Source: CAZJYT01 sp964550325
GTDB lineage: Bacteria > Patescibacteriota > Minisyncoccia > Minisyncoccales > CAZJYT01
NCBI GenBank assembly: GCA_964550325.1
Contig: CAZJYT010000051.1
Coordinates: 1 to 5,522 of the forward strand
Direction of reading: 5' to 3'
Length of the DNA: 5,522 bases
Position numbers and translations under genes: made by a program. Of this stretch, positions 1 to 4,546 are shown piece after piece; the first letter of the stretch is position 1, and each line of letters opens with the position of its first letter. Under the pieces are notes generated by a model. The model saw only the letters and a list, made by a program, of their open reading frames with translations. It was not told the DNA's origin and ran no database searches.

Positions 1-2
1 TG

Positions 3-37
3 GGCGGGGCTTATAATACCGCCTCTCTCCTTTTTCT
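3..37 (+). terminator. Probable intrinsic terminator of a gene to the left of the window
   Basis: GGCGG (3-7) can pair with CCGCC (19-23) across an 11-nt loop, and a T-rich tract (24-38) follows. The stem is short. The loop also contains TATAAT (12-17), a perfect -10 hexamer whose -35 would fall near or beyond the window edge, so a promoter for the gene at 65 is an alternative or additional reading. Confidence 0.45.
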
Positions 38-64
38 TAAAGGTCAAAATAAATAAAAAGATTT

Positions 65-409
65 ATGTTTAATAAAGCACAATTAGAAGAAATTGCCTGG
101 GTAGTGAAAAGGCAAAAAGCCAAAAACTTTAGTATACATTTTGGGAAGATTAGTAAAAAGGAATTGGACCAGATAAAAATGATTTTTCCCGAGTATAAGA
201 TAAAGAAGTCAATAAGAGGTTATTTGGATTTTGAAAGGTTGGAGCCTATTTGTGAGATTTGCGGGCGAAAGATAAAAAAACCTGAGTTAGTTTGGCACTT
301 AGGAAAAGAGATTTGCTGTAGCGATTGTATTTTTAATCTTGTTGTTTCAAAAAATTATGAAGAATTTAAAAGAAATCTTAAATATTGTAAAGAAGGAAAG
401 AAACTTTGA
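65..409 (+). CDS. Small Cys-rich putative zinc-binding protein (114 aa)
   Basis: No named family is recognised. The first ~60 residues are basic and mixed helix/strand. The second half has the metal-binding pattern C63-x2-C66-G, then C84-C85-x2-C88, with H78 as a possible extra ligand. This looks like a small treble-clef or zinc-ribbon knuckle, which in short phage proteins usually serves nucleic-acid or protein binding. The ATG at 65 is the first start available. There is no Shine-Dalgarno at normal spacing, since the purine run AAAGG (39-43) is about 20 nt upstream. The next gene starts inside its 3' end, so the two are probably translated together. The next protein shows a matching Cys pattern, so the two may be diverged paralogues. 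Function is unknown; the zinc binding is inferred only from cysteine spacing. Confidence 0.72.
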   Translation: MFNKAQLEEIAWVVKRQKAKNFSIHFGKISKKELDQIKMIFPEYKIKKSIRGYLDFERLEPICEICGRKIKKPELVWHLGKEICCSDCIFNLVVSKNYEEFKRNLKYCKEGKKL

Positions 410-662
410 AAAAAAAATCACTAATTGCATTACTTGGAAAAAATACGGCTACAAGAATTTGACTGATGACAATCTCTTATACTTACTGAAAAGGCGATTT
501 TGGAATTTTATAGATGAAAAGTTTAAGATTGGACCCTGTTGTCTTTGTGGAAAGTTAACAAAGAATAAGTGCTTGTTCAGTGATGATGGGGAAGTAAGTT
601 ATTGGGATTATTGCTGTAAGGGTTGTGAATTCTACTTGCGAGAAAAAGGAATTGATTTATAG
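357..662 (+). CDS. Small Cys-rich putative zinc-binding protein, second of a pair (101 aa)
   Basis: The product is Lys-rich at the N terminus. From about residue 61 it carries C61-C62-x-C64-G-K, C72, then C86-C87-x2-C90, the same CxxCG(K/R)...CCxxC arrangement as the protein encoded just upstream. This points to a zinc knuckle of the same type. The start is uncertain. ATG 357 lies inside the upstream gene (53-nt overlap); a TTG at 339 is also in frame. The purine-rich AAGAAGGAAAG near 390-400 looks like a ribosome site, but no in-frame start codon sits at a suitable distance after it. The TAG stop (660-662) directly abuts a strong terminator, so this gene ends the transcription unit. No function can be assigned. 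Confidence 0.65.
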   Translation: MKNLKEILNIVKKERNFEKKITNCITWKKYGYKNLTDDNLLYLLKRRFWNFIDEKFKIGPCCLCGKLTKNKCLFSDDGEVSYWDYCCKGCEFYLREKGIDL

Positions 663-689
663 GCGGAGGCTTCTTCCTCCGCCTTTTTT
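662..689 (+). terminator. Strong Rho-independent terminator
   Basis: GGCGGAGG (662-669) pairs perfectly with CCTCCGCC (676-683) across the 6-nt loop CTTCTT, followed by six T (684-689). It begins at the last base of the preceding stop codon. It is GC-rich in an AT-rich setting, a classic bacterial terminator, and it argues against an archaeal origin. Confidence 0.92.
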
Positions 690-750
690 GCTTTTCACCT
701 ATTCGGGTTTTGAAAAATTTTTTCGAAGCAAAAAAGAAGCAAAAAAAGGC
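681..750. repeat. Inverted repeat overlapping the terminator U-tract
   Basis: GCCTTTTTTGCTT (681-693) is complementary to AAGCAAAAAAAGGC (737-750), with one extra A in the right arm. The palindromic tract GAAAAATTTTTTC lies inside the loop. The left arm reuses the 3' end and T-run of the terminator, so this pairing would compete with it. On the - strand the arms and T-runs could act as a weak terminator. No gene lies in 690-807. Confidence 0.5.
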
Positions 751-769
751 CTCCCTTCCCACCCCACGG

Positions 770-799
770 TTGACATCCTAAATCTTCAAATCCTATTTT
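770..799 (+). promoter_or_regulatory. Sigma70-like promoter for the phosphoesterase gene
   Basis: TTGACA (770-775), an 18-nt spacer and TATTTT (794-799). The ATG at 808 is only 8 nt after the -10 box, so a start site 6-8 nt downstream would give a leaderless mRNA. No Shine-Dalgarno precedes the ATG, which agrees with this. Confidence 0.7.
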
Positions 800-807
800 C
801 TAAACCT

Positions 808-1524
808 ATGCCACTATCTCTCAAACTCTATAACCAAAAAAGGGATTTTACAAAAACGCCAGAGCCTAAAGGCATAATCAAAAAAACAGGCAAAAGGAGA
901 TTTGTCATTCAGGAGCATTGGGCAAAGAAAGCAGGACACCATTTTGATTTTAGATTGGAAATGCAAGGAGTCTTAAGGTCTTGGGCAACACACAAAGAAA
1001 TCCCTAAAAAGCCAGGAAAACGCATAATTCTCTTTGAAGTTGAACCCCATCCAGTAGACTACTTGAACTTCGAAGGAGAAATAAAACAAGGCTATGGAGC
1101 AGGAATAGTTAAGATTTTTGACAAAGGAACCTATGATTTAATAAAACAAACTCCTAAAGAACTCATTATCTATCTAAAAGGCAAAAAGATAAAAGGTCTT
1201 TATGTCATTCTAAAATACAAAGAGCCTAATCAGTTTCTTTTCTTCAAAACAAATATGATTTCAGAAAAAATATTAAAATACCTCTTTAAATGTCTTTTTT
1301 CTAACAAACCTGCTCATTTAGCAGGAAGGATTTTAAGACCAAGAAAGATTAAAGGCTTGAGATACTTTAGAATAGGAAAGTATATCTTTATAGAGCAAAA
1401 TCCAAAATCCAAAAGCATTTATGCAAAAATGGCTCAAAAAGGAAAAAAAATTGCTTGGTTAATAGACACAGAAAAGAATAAATACATTGCTTATGTGACT
1501 CCAAACAAAGTAAAATTTCTCTAA
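808..1524 (+). CDS. LigD-type 3'-phosphoesterase domain protein with C-terminal extension (238 aa)
   Basis: Residues ~30-140 match the LigD 3'-phosphoesterase (DNA polymerase-ligase N-terminal) domain. The visible motifs are FVIQEH, HFDFRLE, SWA, PHPVDY, FEG and YGAG. The family's metal and phosphate ligands appear intact: H37, H45, D47, R49, H81 and Y85. Known members trim 3' ribonucleoside and 3'-phosphate ends to give a clean 3'-OH for repair. No ligase or polymerase domain is present, so this is a stand-alone form. The last ~55-60 residues (from about 183) form a separate basic, beta-rich unit around YIFIEQNP, not part of the usual domain. ATG 808 is chosen because it lies just after a promoter; the frame stays open upstream, but that stretch covers the terminator and low-complexity DNA. 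A 3'-end healing role in phage or host DNA repair is inferred. Confidence 0.88.
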   Translation: MPLSLKLYNQKRDFTKTPEPKGIIKKTGKRRFVIQEHWAKKAGHHFDFRLEMQGVLRSWATHKEIPKKPGKRIILFEVEPHPVDYLNFEGEIKQGYGAGIVKIFDKGTYDLIKQTPKELIIYLKGKKIKGLYVILKYKEPNQFLFFKTNMISEKILKYLFKCLFSNKPAHLAGRILRPRKIKGLRYFRIGKYIFIEQNPKSKSIYAKMAQKGKKIAWLIDTEKNKYIAYVTPNKVKFL

Positions 1525-1551
1525 AATGTGCAACATATTGCACATTGTTTT
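1525..1551 (+). terminator. 9-bp perfect palindrome after the phosphoesterase gene: terminator or operator
   Basis: AATGTGCAA (1525-1533) and TTGCACATT (1538-1546) pair perfectly around a CATA loop, starting one base after the stop codon. Only four T follow (1548-1551), so as a terminator it is weak. It lies 17 nt upstream of the next -35 box, and the symmetric TGTGCAA/TTGCACA half-sites would also suit a dimeric repressor. Confidence 0.6.
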
Positions 1552-1563
1552 GGATTATAACAC

Positions 1564-1593
1564 TTGACAATAAAATTTTAAGAGTTATTTATA
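1564..1593 (+). promoter_or_regulatory. Promoter A, repeated type
   Basis: TTGACA (1564-1569), an 18-nt spacer and TTTATA (1588-1593). The block AAGAGTTATTTATA (1580-1593) is identical to one at 5072-5085. The similarity continues into AAAGAGAA and an ATGAAGGAAAT start at 1607. The predicted transcript would begin only a few nt before that ATG. Confidence 0.75.
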
Positions 1594-1606
1594 TTAAAAA
1601 GAGAAA

Positions 1607-1639
1607 ATGAAGGAAATACTTGACAAAGGTCAAAAATAA
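1607..1639 (+). CDS. 10-codon leader ORF (MKEILDKGQK)
   Basis: An ATG sits 13 nt after the -10 box of promoter A, exactly where the YopX gene starts after promoter C. It opens a 10-codon frame ending in TAA, and its first codons ATG AAG GAA AT match those of the YopX gene. The next gene starts 14 nt later with no Shine-Dalgarno. The peptide could be a translated leader that feeds ribosomes to that gene by reinitiation, or a remnant carried along when the promoter block was copied. Translation is not proven. Confidence 0.4.
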   Translation: MKEILDKGQK

Positions 1640-1653
1640 AACATCTCAAACAT

Positions 1654-1858
1654 ATGGCTAAAATAATCAAAACATTACAAAAAGATTTAAAACTTTTAAA
1701 AACAATTCACGATGATTTAGAAAGCATTAGAACAAAAAATCAAAATGGTTTAATTCAAGGACAAGAAAACTGGCTTGAGATTAACAGATTGCTAATAAGA
1801 ATGGAAGCAGTAGTTAGAAAATTTAAAGATTTAAAACGCAAAGCAGAATACGAGTTAA
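1654..1858 (+). CDS. N-terminal fragment of a helical protein, cut by an assembly gap
   Basis: Only 68 residues are visible before the run of N. They are Lys- and Leu-rich and almost entirely predicted alpha-helix, with heptad-like spacing of L and I (for example TLQKDLKLLKTI and EINRLLIRMEAVVRK), so a coiled coil is likely. No family is recognised. ATG 1654 is the first start after promoter A that opens a long frame, preceded by the 10-codon leader ORF. The 3' end is lost in the gap. The frame happens to agree with the hydrolase gene on the other side, but the 100-N filler has arbitrary length and the hydrolase has its own normal N terminus, so the two should not be joined. Confidence 0.62.
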
Positions 1859-1958
1859 NNNNNNNNNNNNNNNNNNNNNNNNNNNNNNNNNNNNNNNNNN
1901 NNNNNNNNNNNNNNNNNNNNNNNNNNNNNNNNNNNNNNNNNNNNNNNNNNNNNNNNNN
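1859..1958. other. Assembly gap, 100 N
   Basis: A run of exactly 100 N, the usual filler for a join of unknown length. It removes the end of the helical protein gene and whatever lies upstream of the hydrolase gene. Confidence 0.98.
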
Positions 1959-1962
1959 CTTT

Positions 1963-2661
1963 ATGATTTACATACAAATCATAGGAACTGCTGCTAATTG
2001 GTCTGCTCCTTTTAAAACAAAGGGAATTAAGAAGTTTACTTCAATTTACTTTAAAACTGACAAAAAAATTCAGATTGATACAGGAAACAGATATGATGGA
2101 AGAAAACTGGATGGAGTTCTTATAACCCACTTACACGAAGACCATTTTAAAGCACACAAAACTTATCCTCTAAACATCATTTTCTATCTCCCTTCTCCTT
2201 CTTTTTTATCAGCAGTTAGCCCTTCAAGGGTCTGTAAGGTCTTTAAAGACAAAATTACCTTGGGAAAAACAAAAATACTTGCTTTTCCTGTTTTTCATTC
2301 ATCTACCACAGAAACCTTTGGATTTAAGATTTCTTACAAAGGAACTTCTTTTCTTTACCTTCCTGACTACTATGCTCCTTATTACTATTCTCCTTTTAAA
2401 AACACAGACTATTACTTTTTAGGAGCCTCTTCTATGAGAAAGGACATAACTCATAAGGGATTTCGAACAGGACAACGTTCTATCAGCAACTTTCTTAAAG
2501 TCTTGAAAAACAGAAATCTTTTTCCTAAAAAGAAGACATATCTTATCCATTTCGGTCTCCCTATGTTTCCTTTAGATAAAAAACTAAAAGTTCTTCAAAG
2601 AGAGTTTCCTGAATTTAATCTAAATCCCACACACGATGGACAAATAATCTTTCTAAAATGA
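1963..2661 (+). CDS. Metallo-beta-lactamase-fold hydrolase (232 aa)
   Basis: The protein carries the full metal-site signature: THLHEDH at 55-61 (H56, H58, D60, H61), H112 in FHSS, D135 in LPDY and H196 in IHFG. The N terminus (MIYIQIIGTAANWSAP) is the usual first strand and glycine loop, and the end NPTHDGQIIFL resembles the C-terminal strand of PhnP- and RNase Z-like phosphodiesterases. Length suits a single catalytic domain with no beta-CASP insert, so a two-metal phosphodiesterase acting on a nucleotide or nucleic-acid substrate is likelier than a lactamase; the substrate is unknown. Start ATG 1963 lies 4 nt after the gap and gives a family-typical N terminus. The ribosome site is missing in the gap. 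The stop overlaps the next start as ATGA, so the two genes are translationally coupled. Confidence 0.88.
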   Translation: MIYIQIIGTAANWSAPFKTKGIKKFTSIYFKTDKKIQIDTGNRYDGRKLDGVLITHLHEDHFKAHKTYPLNIIFYLPSPSFLSAVSPSRVCKVFKDKITLGKTKILAFPVFHSSTTETFGFKISYKGTSFLYLPDYYAPYYYSPFKNTDYYFLGASSMRKDITHKGFRTGQRSISNFLKVLKNRNLFPKKKTYLIHFGLPMFPLDKKLKVLQREFPEFNLNPTHDGQIIFLK

Positions 2662-3032
2662 AGTGCAAAAAACTAAAAATCAGAAAAGGTAGCAAGGTTG
2701 CCTTTGTAAGGATATTAAGACCAGCACACGAAGGAAAAATCCTCCTTCCAGACGAAACCTATGAAATTTCAGGAGGAACAGAGATTTATCCCTTTAGACC
2801 CTCTTTTCTCTTTATAGGCAAAATAGAATCTTTAGACCCGAATTACTCTAAAGAACTCAAAAAAGGAGACTTAATTTGTTTCCCTGCTTCTGCTACTTTA
2901 GGAGTTTCTTTTCACTCTTCTATTCGTAAGAATGAATGTTATTTTATTGATTTAGAATCTTGTCTTTTTAAGGTTCTTACTCCTAAAGTTCAGATTTTAA
3001 GGACAAAAATAAGAAGGGCTATGAAGCCTTGA
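2658..3032 (+). CDS. GroES-like (chaperonin-10 fold) protein (124 aa)
   Basis: The order of motifs resembles co-chaperonin GroES: a first strand KVAFVRI (13-19), EGKILLPDE (25-33) like the GG-I-LP step before the mobile loop, a variable loop (34-47), FLFIGKIESLD (50-60), KKGDLICFP (68-76) like the family's K-GD-V-F, and a final ECYFIDLESCLFKVL (93-107) like the E-DILAV end. At 124 aa it is longer than the usual ~95, with a basic tail from ~108. Phages can carry their own GroES analogue (T4 gp31) for capsid folding with host GroEL, so this role is plausible. The identification is by pattern only and could be a different small beta-barrel. It starts inside the stop of the hydrolase gene (ATGA). 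Confidence 0.55.
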   Translation: MKCKKLKIRKGSKVAFVRILRPAHEGKILLPDETYEISGGTEIYPFRPSFLFIGKIESLDPNYSKELKKGDLICFPASATLGVSFHSSIRKNECYFIDLESCLFKVLTPKVQILRTKIRRAMKP

Positions 3033-3059
3033 CATTAGAATCTTGTTTTGCTATCTATA
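3029..3059 (+). promoter_or_regulatory. Promoter D, overlapping the upstream stop codon
   Basis: TTGACA (3029-3034) contains the TGA stop of the GroES-like gene. A -10 can be read as TATCTA (17-nt spacer, 3052-3057) or TCTATA (19-nt spacer, 3054-3059). The segment GCTATCTATATAAGTGGAGAG resembles the -10 region of the repeated promoters A and C (GTTATTTATA, then AAGAG). It would drive the genes on both sides of the second gap. Confidence 0.6.
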
Positions 3060-3177
3060 TAAGTGGAGAGGAAAGCAAAGCCCAGAACTTTTTTATCTTT
3101 CTCATTCTTCTTTTGGTAAAATGGCCAACAAATAAACAAAAGGTAGTCCACAGAAGAAAGCCCCGCTTGGCCTCAAA
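3060..3177 (+). other. Leader region before the second gap; possible interrupted gene start at 3121
   Basis: No intact gene is supported here. An ATG at 3121 opens MANK, then TAA, and the same frame continues as TKGSPQKKAPLGLK to the gap, which looks more like a protein N terminus than the other frames do. A CAA-to-TAA change, natural or a contig-end error, would explain it. Another frame is open through KWPTNKQKVVHRRKPRLAS but has only a TTG start inside the promoter. Confidence 0.3.
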
Positions 3178-3277
3178 NNNNNNNNNNNNNNNNNNNNNNN
3201 NNNNNNNNNNNNNNNNNNNNNNNNNNNNNNNNNNNNNNNNNNNNNNNNNNNNNNNNNNNNNNNNNNNNNNNNNNNNN
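3178..3277. other. Assembly gap, 100 N
   Basis: A second run of exactly 100 N, a scaffold join of unknown true length. It hides the 5' end of the replication-like gene that follows. Confidence 0.98.
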
Positions 3278-3278
3278 T

Positions 3279-3662
3279 AATGGCGAATCTAAAGATTCGC
3301 CTGCTTCTAGGAGAAAAACAAAAAGAAAAGACTTTAGAGTGCCAGCGGAAACTTATAAGAAACTTCTCTCTGCCTATCAGAAATACAAAGGAATAAGTTT
3401 GAAAGGTGCCGAGTTCGGCGAGGTCAAACGCGCCATCAAGACAATGCTCTATTCAGGAAGAACCGAAAAGGAAATCATAGACTTTATGAAGTTCTGCTCC
3501 GAAGTAGAAGAAAGAATCAGACAAGGAGATGAGCAAGTAATCCGAGAACTTGGCTGGCTTAAAAACTGGACAATTCACACTATTAGAAGAAAACTGAGTG
3601 AATACCTGGCTGGGAAATTTAATCTAGAAGATGAAGAAGTTGATTATCCCAATTTAGGCTAA
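3279..3662 (+). CDS. C-terminal part of a putative phage replication protein, 5' end lost in gap
   Basis: The frame is open from the gap edge to the TAA at 3660-3662, giving at least 127 residues. Calling a GTG start at 3339 would cut through continuous coding sequence (RRKTKRKDFRVPAETYKKLL), so the true start is in or before the gap. After a Ser/Lys/Arg-rich linker (~1-20), the rest is helical: a YQKYKG step, GEVKRAIKTMLYSGRTEKEI, and WLKNWTIHTIRRKLSEYL near 93-110. This order resembles the C-terminal region of DnaD-like or helix-turn-helix replisome organisers of phages (xxYxxxxG, then K-ML-xG-T-EI, then W-T-I-xKL). That assignment is by pattern only. The next gene starts 3 nt after its stop, so they form an operon, probably driven from promoter D. 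Confidence 0.6.
   Translation, partial: NGESKDSPASRRKTKRKDFRVPAETYKKLLSAYQKYKGISLKGAEFGEVKRAIKTMLYSGRTEKEIIDFMKFCSEVEERIRQGDEQVIRELGWLKNWTIHTIRRKLSEYLAGKFNLEDEEVDYPNLG
3282..3301. repeat. Short perfect inverted repeat at the contig edge
   Basis: GGCGAATCT (3282-3290) pairs with AGATTCGCC (3293-3301) with only two bases between (or 8 bp with a TAAA loop). No T-run follows and it lies in an open reading frame, so it is not a normal terminator. It sits 4 nt from the gap and may have contributed to the assembly break. Confidence 0.5.
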
Positions 3663-3665
3663 AAT

Positions 3666-4172
3666 ATGATTTTTGACTATCTACAAAATACATCTCCTTA
3701 CTTTGTTAATAAGTTTTCTCTTACAAAAGAGTTTGTAGAAGATTTGTATAATCAGTTCTTAAGTGATGTAGAAGAACTTAAAAAGAAGTTCAATTTAGAG
3801 ATGGTTAAACTGAACAATGGAACTTTCTTTAGATACGAACTAGAACTTTTTAAAAGGTGGAATGCTATAAAAGTAAAAAACAACTATCTGATTGTTTTAG
3901 CAGATAGAGTAATACCAAGAAAAACACACCAAGAACCAGCAGTTTTCAATTATGTTATCTTAACCCACTTTCTAAACTATTATCGTTCTCAAGTTCAGTT
4001 TGCCAGAGAGCAAGAAGAGATAGAAAAATATGGTTCTGAAGAAGCAGAAAAAAGGAAACAAGAAAGATTTAATAAAATCAGAGAGTCTGTTAGAAGAATC
4101 CTAAACAAAGATTCAGAAGAAGAAGTTGTTCCTAAAGAAAGTTCAATAGGAGAGATTAAGATAGTTAAGTAG
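3666..4172 (+). CDS. Hypothetical helical protein (168 aa)
   Basis: No family is recognised. Residues 1-105 are mixed, with aromatic-rich helices (DYLQNTSPYFVNKF, FVEDLYNQFL) and a beta-like middle (NYLIVLADRVIP, 73-84). Residues ~108-147 are a highly charged helix (REQEEIEKYGSEEAEKRKQE), probably a coiled coil. The tail is Glu/Lys-rich. No signal peptide or membrane segment is present. The start is 3 nt after the stop of the replication-like gene, with no clear Shine-Dalgarno, so coupled translation is likely. A loader, or an accessory factor for the upstream protein, is conceivable from position only. A long hairpin region follows its TAG stop. Confidence 0.72.
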   Translation: MIFDYLQNTSPYFVNKFSLTKEFVEDLYNQFLSDVEELKKKFNLEMVKLNNGTFFRYELELFKRWNAIKVKNNYLIVLADRVIPRKTHQEPAVFNYVILTHFLNYYRSQVQFAREQEEIEKYGSEEAEKRKQERFNKIRESVRRILNKDSEEEVVPKESSIGEIKIVK

Positions 4173-4198
4173 CCTTTTCAAAACTCAATCTAATGGCA

Positions 4199-4326
4199 TT
4201 TTAGGGTTAAAAATAGCCAATCTAACGTTATTTTTTGAGGTATAACATCCTGGAAGGTATAAAATATCATCCCAAGAGCATATACCTCATTTCTGCACGT
4301 TAGATTGGCCTTTTAGAAGCCTAAAA
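4199..4326. repeat. Long nested inverted repeat (structured RNA or DNA element)
   Basis: Four nested complementary blocks share one axis: TTTTAGG (4199-4205) with CCTAAAA (4320-4326); TAAAA (4208-4212) with TTTTA (4311-4315); GCCAATCTAACGT (4216-4228) with ACGTTAGATTGGC (4297-4309), 13 perfect bp; and TGAGGTATA (4236-4244) with TATACCTCA (4281-4289), 9 perfect bp. A 7x7 symmetric internal loop separates the last two and a 36-nt apical loop remains. A second CAATCTAA at 4186-4193 could pair with the same right arm, allowing an alternative fold. No ORF fits. It could be a structured RNA, a processing or termination signal, or a replication origin; no known RNA family is recognised. Confidence 0.75.
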
Positions 4327-4369
4327 CCTCGGCGGATTGACTTCTAAAAATAATCTGTTATTTATACCT
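4238..4369. repeat. Four AGGTATA heptamers, two in each orientation
   Basis: AGGTATA occurs at 4238-4244 and 4255-4261 (+), and as TATACCT at 4281-4287 and 4363-4369. The last overlaps the -10 box of promoter B. Two copies form part of the hairpin stem, one is in its loop, and one is at the promoter. They may be binding sites for a regulator or initiator, but chance in AT-rich DNA cannot be excluded. Confidence 0.45.
4337..4366 (+). promoter_or_regulatory. Promoter B, driving the putative lysis genes
   Basis: TTGACT (4337-4342), an 18-nt spacer and TTTATA (4361-4366), then CCTAAAGAGAA and an ATGAAG start at 4378, only 11 nt after the -10 box. It matches promoters A and C in spacing, in GTTATTTATA and in AAAGAGAA. 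AAAAATAATC (4346-4355) in the spacer recurs at 5491-5500. Confidence 0.75.
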
Positions 4370-4377
4370 AAAGAGAA

Positions 4378-4545
4378 ATGAAGAAAATACTAAAACTTAT
4401 CAAGAAAGAGGTAGAAAACATTATAGAAGACCAGAGGAAAATGTGGAAGTTAGAACGTGATTTGGATATTGTTTGGGTTGGAATTACAGTTGCAGTTAAT
4501 TTTGTCCTCTGGTCTTATTTAATTTTTGAGTTTTTAAGTAAGTAA
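4378..4545 (+). CDS. 55-aa single-pass membrane protein, candidate holin
   Basis: This short gene is supported by promoter B and by its position 1 nt before the lysozyme-like gene. The N-terminal ~30 residues are charged and amphipathic (MKKILKLIKKEVENIIEDQR). One hydrophobic helix follows at ~31-51 (IVWVGITVAVNFVLWSYLIF), then a short EFLSK tail. This suggests a cytoplasmic basic helix and one membrane span. Small one-span proteins placed directly before an endolysin are often holins or pinholins, but no holin family can be recognised and a spanin-like or regulatory role is possible. AGAG (4373-4376) is the only ribosome-site-like sequence, 1 nt before the ATG, so initiation is probably near-leaderless. 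Confidence 0.65.
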   Translation: MKKILKLIKKEVENIIEDQRKMWKLERDLDIVWVGITVAVNFVLWSYLIFEFLSK

Positions 4546-4546
4546 T

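Noticed and set aside
459..483. TTGACT/TATACT promoter inside the second zinc-knuckle gene
   Set aside because: The spacer is only 13 nt and the site lies inside coding sequence with no gene start after it.
577..762. Minus-strand ORF of 61 aa
   Set aside because: It is the complement of the terminator and A/T runs, with K/R/F-rich low complexity.
625..807. Longer start for the phosphoesterase gene
   Set aside because: The extra 61 codons cover the end of the upstream gene, a strong terminator and the promoter; the sequence is low complexity.
1388..1570. Minus-strand ORF of 60 aa
   Set aside because: It is antisense to the well-supported phosphoesterase gene and has no recognisable motif.
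1654..2661. A single 335-aa protein joining the helical fragment to the hydrolase
   Set aside because: It reads through a 100-N filler of unknown length, and the hydrolase has a complete family-typical N terminus at 1963.
3029..3280. An ORF starting with TTG at 3029 and ending at 3280
   Set aside because: The TTG is part of the promoter -35 box, about 40% of the frame is N, and the stop at 3278-3280 belongs to the other contig.
3339..3662. GTG 3339 as the start of the replication-like gene
   Set aside because: The frame is open and protein-like back to the gap edge, so the gene is 5'-truncated by the assembly.
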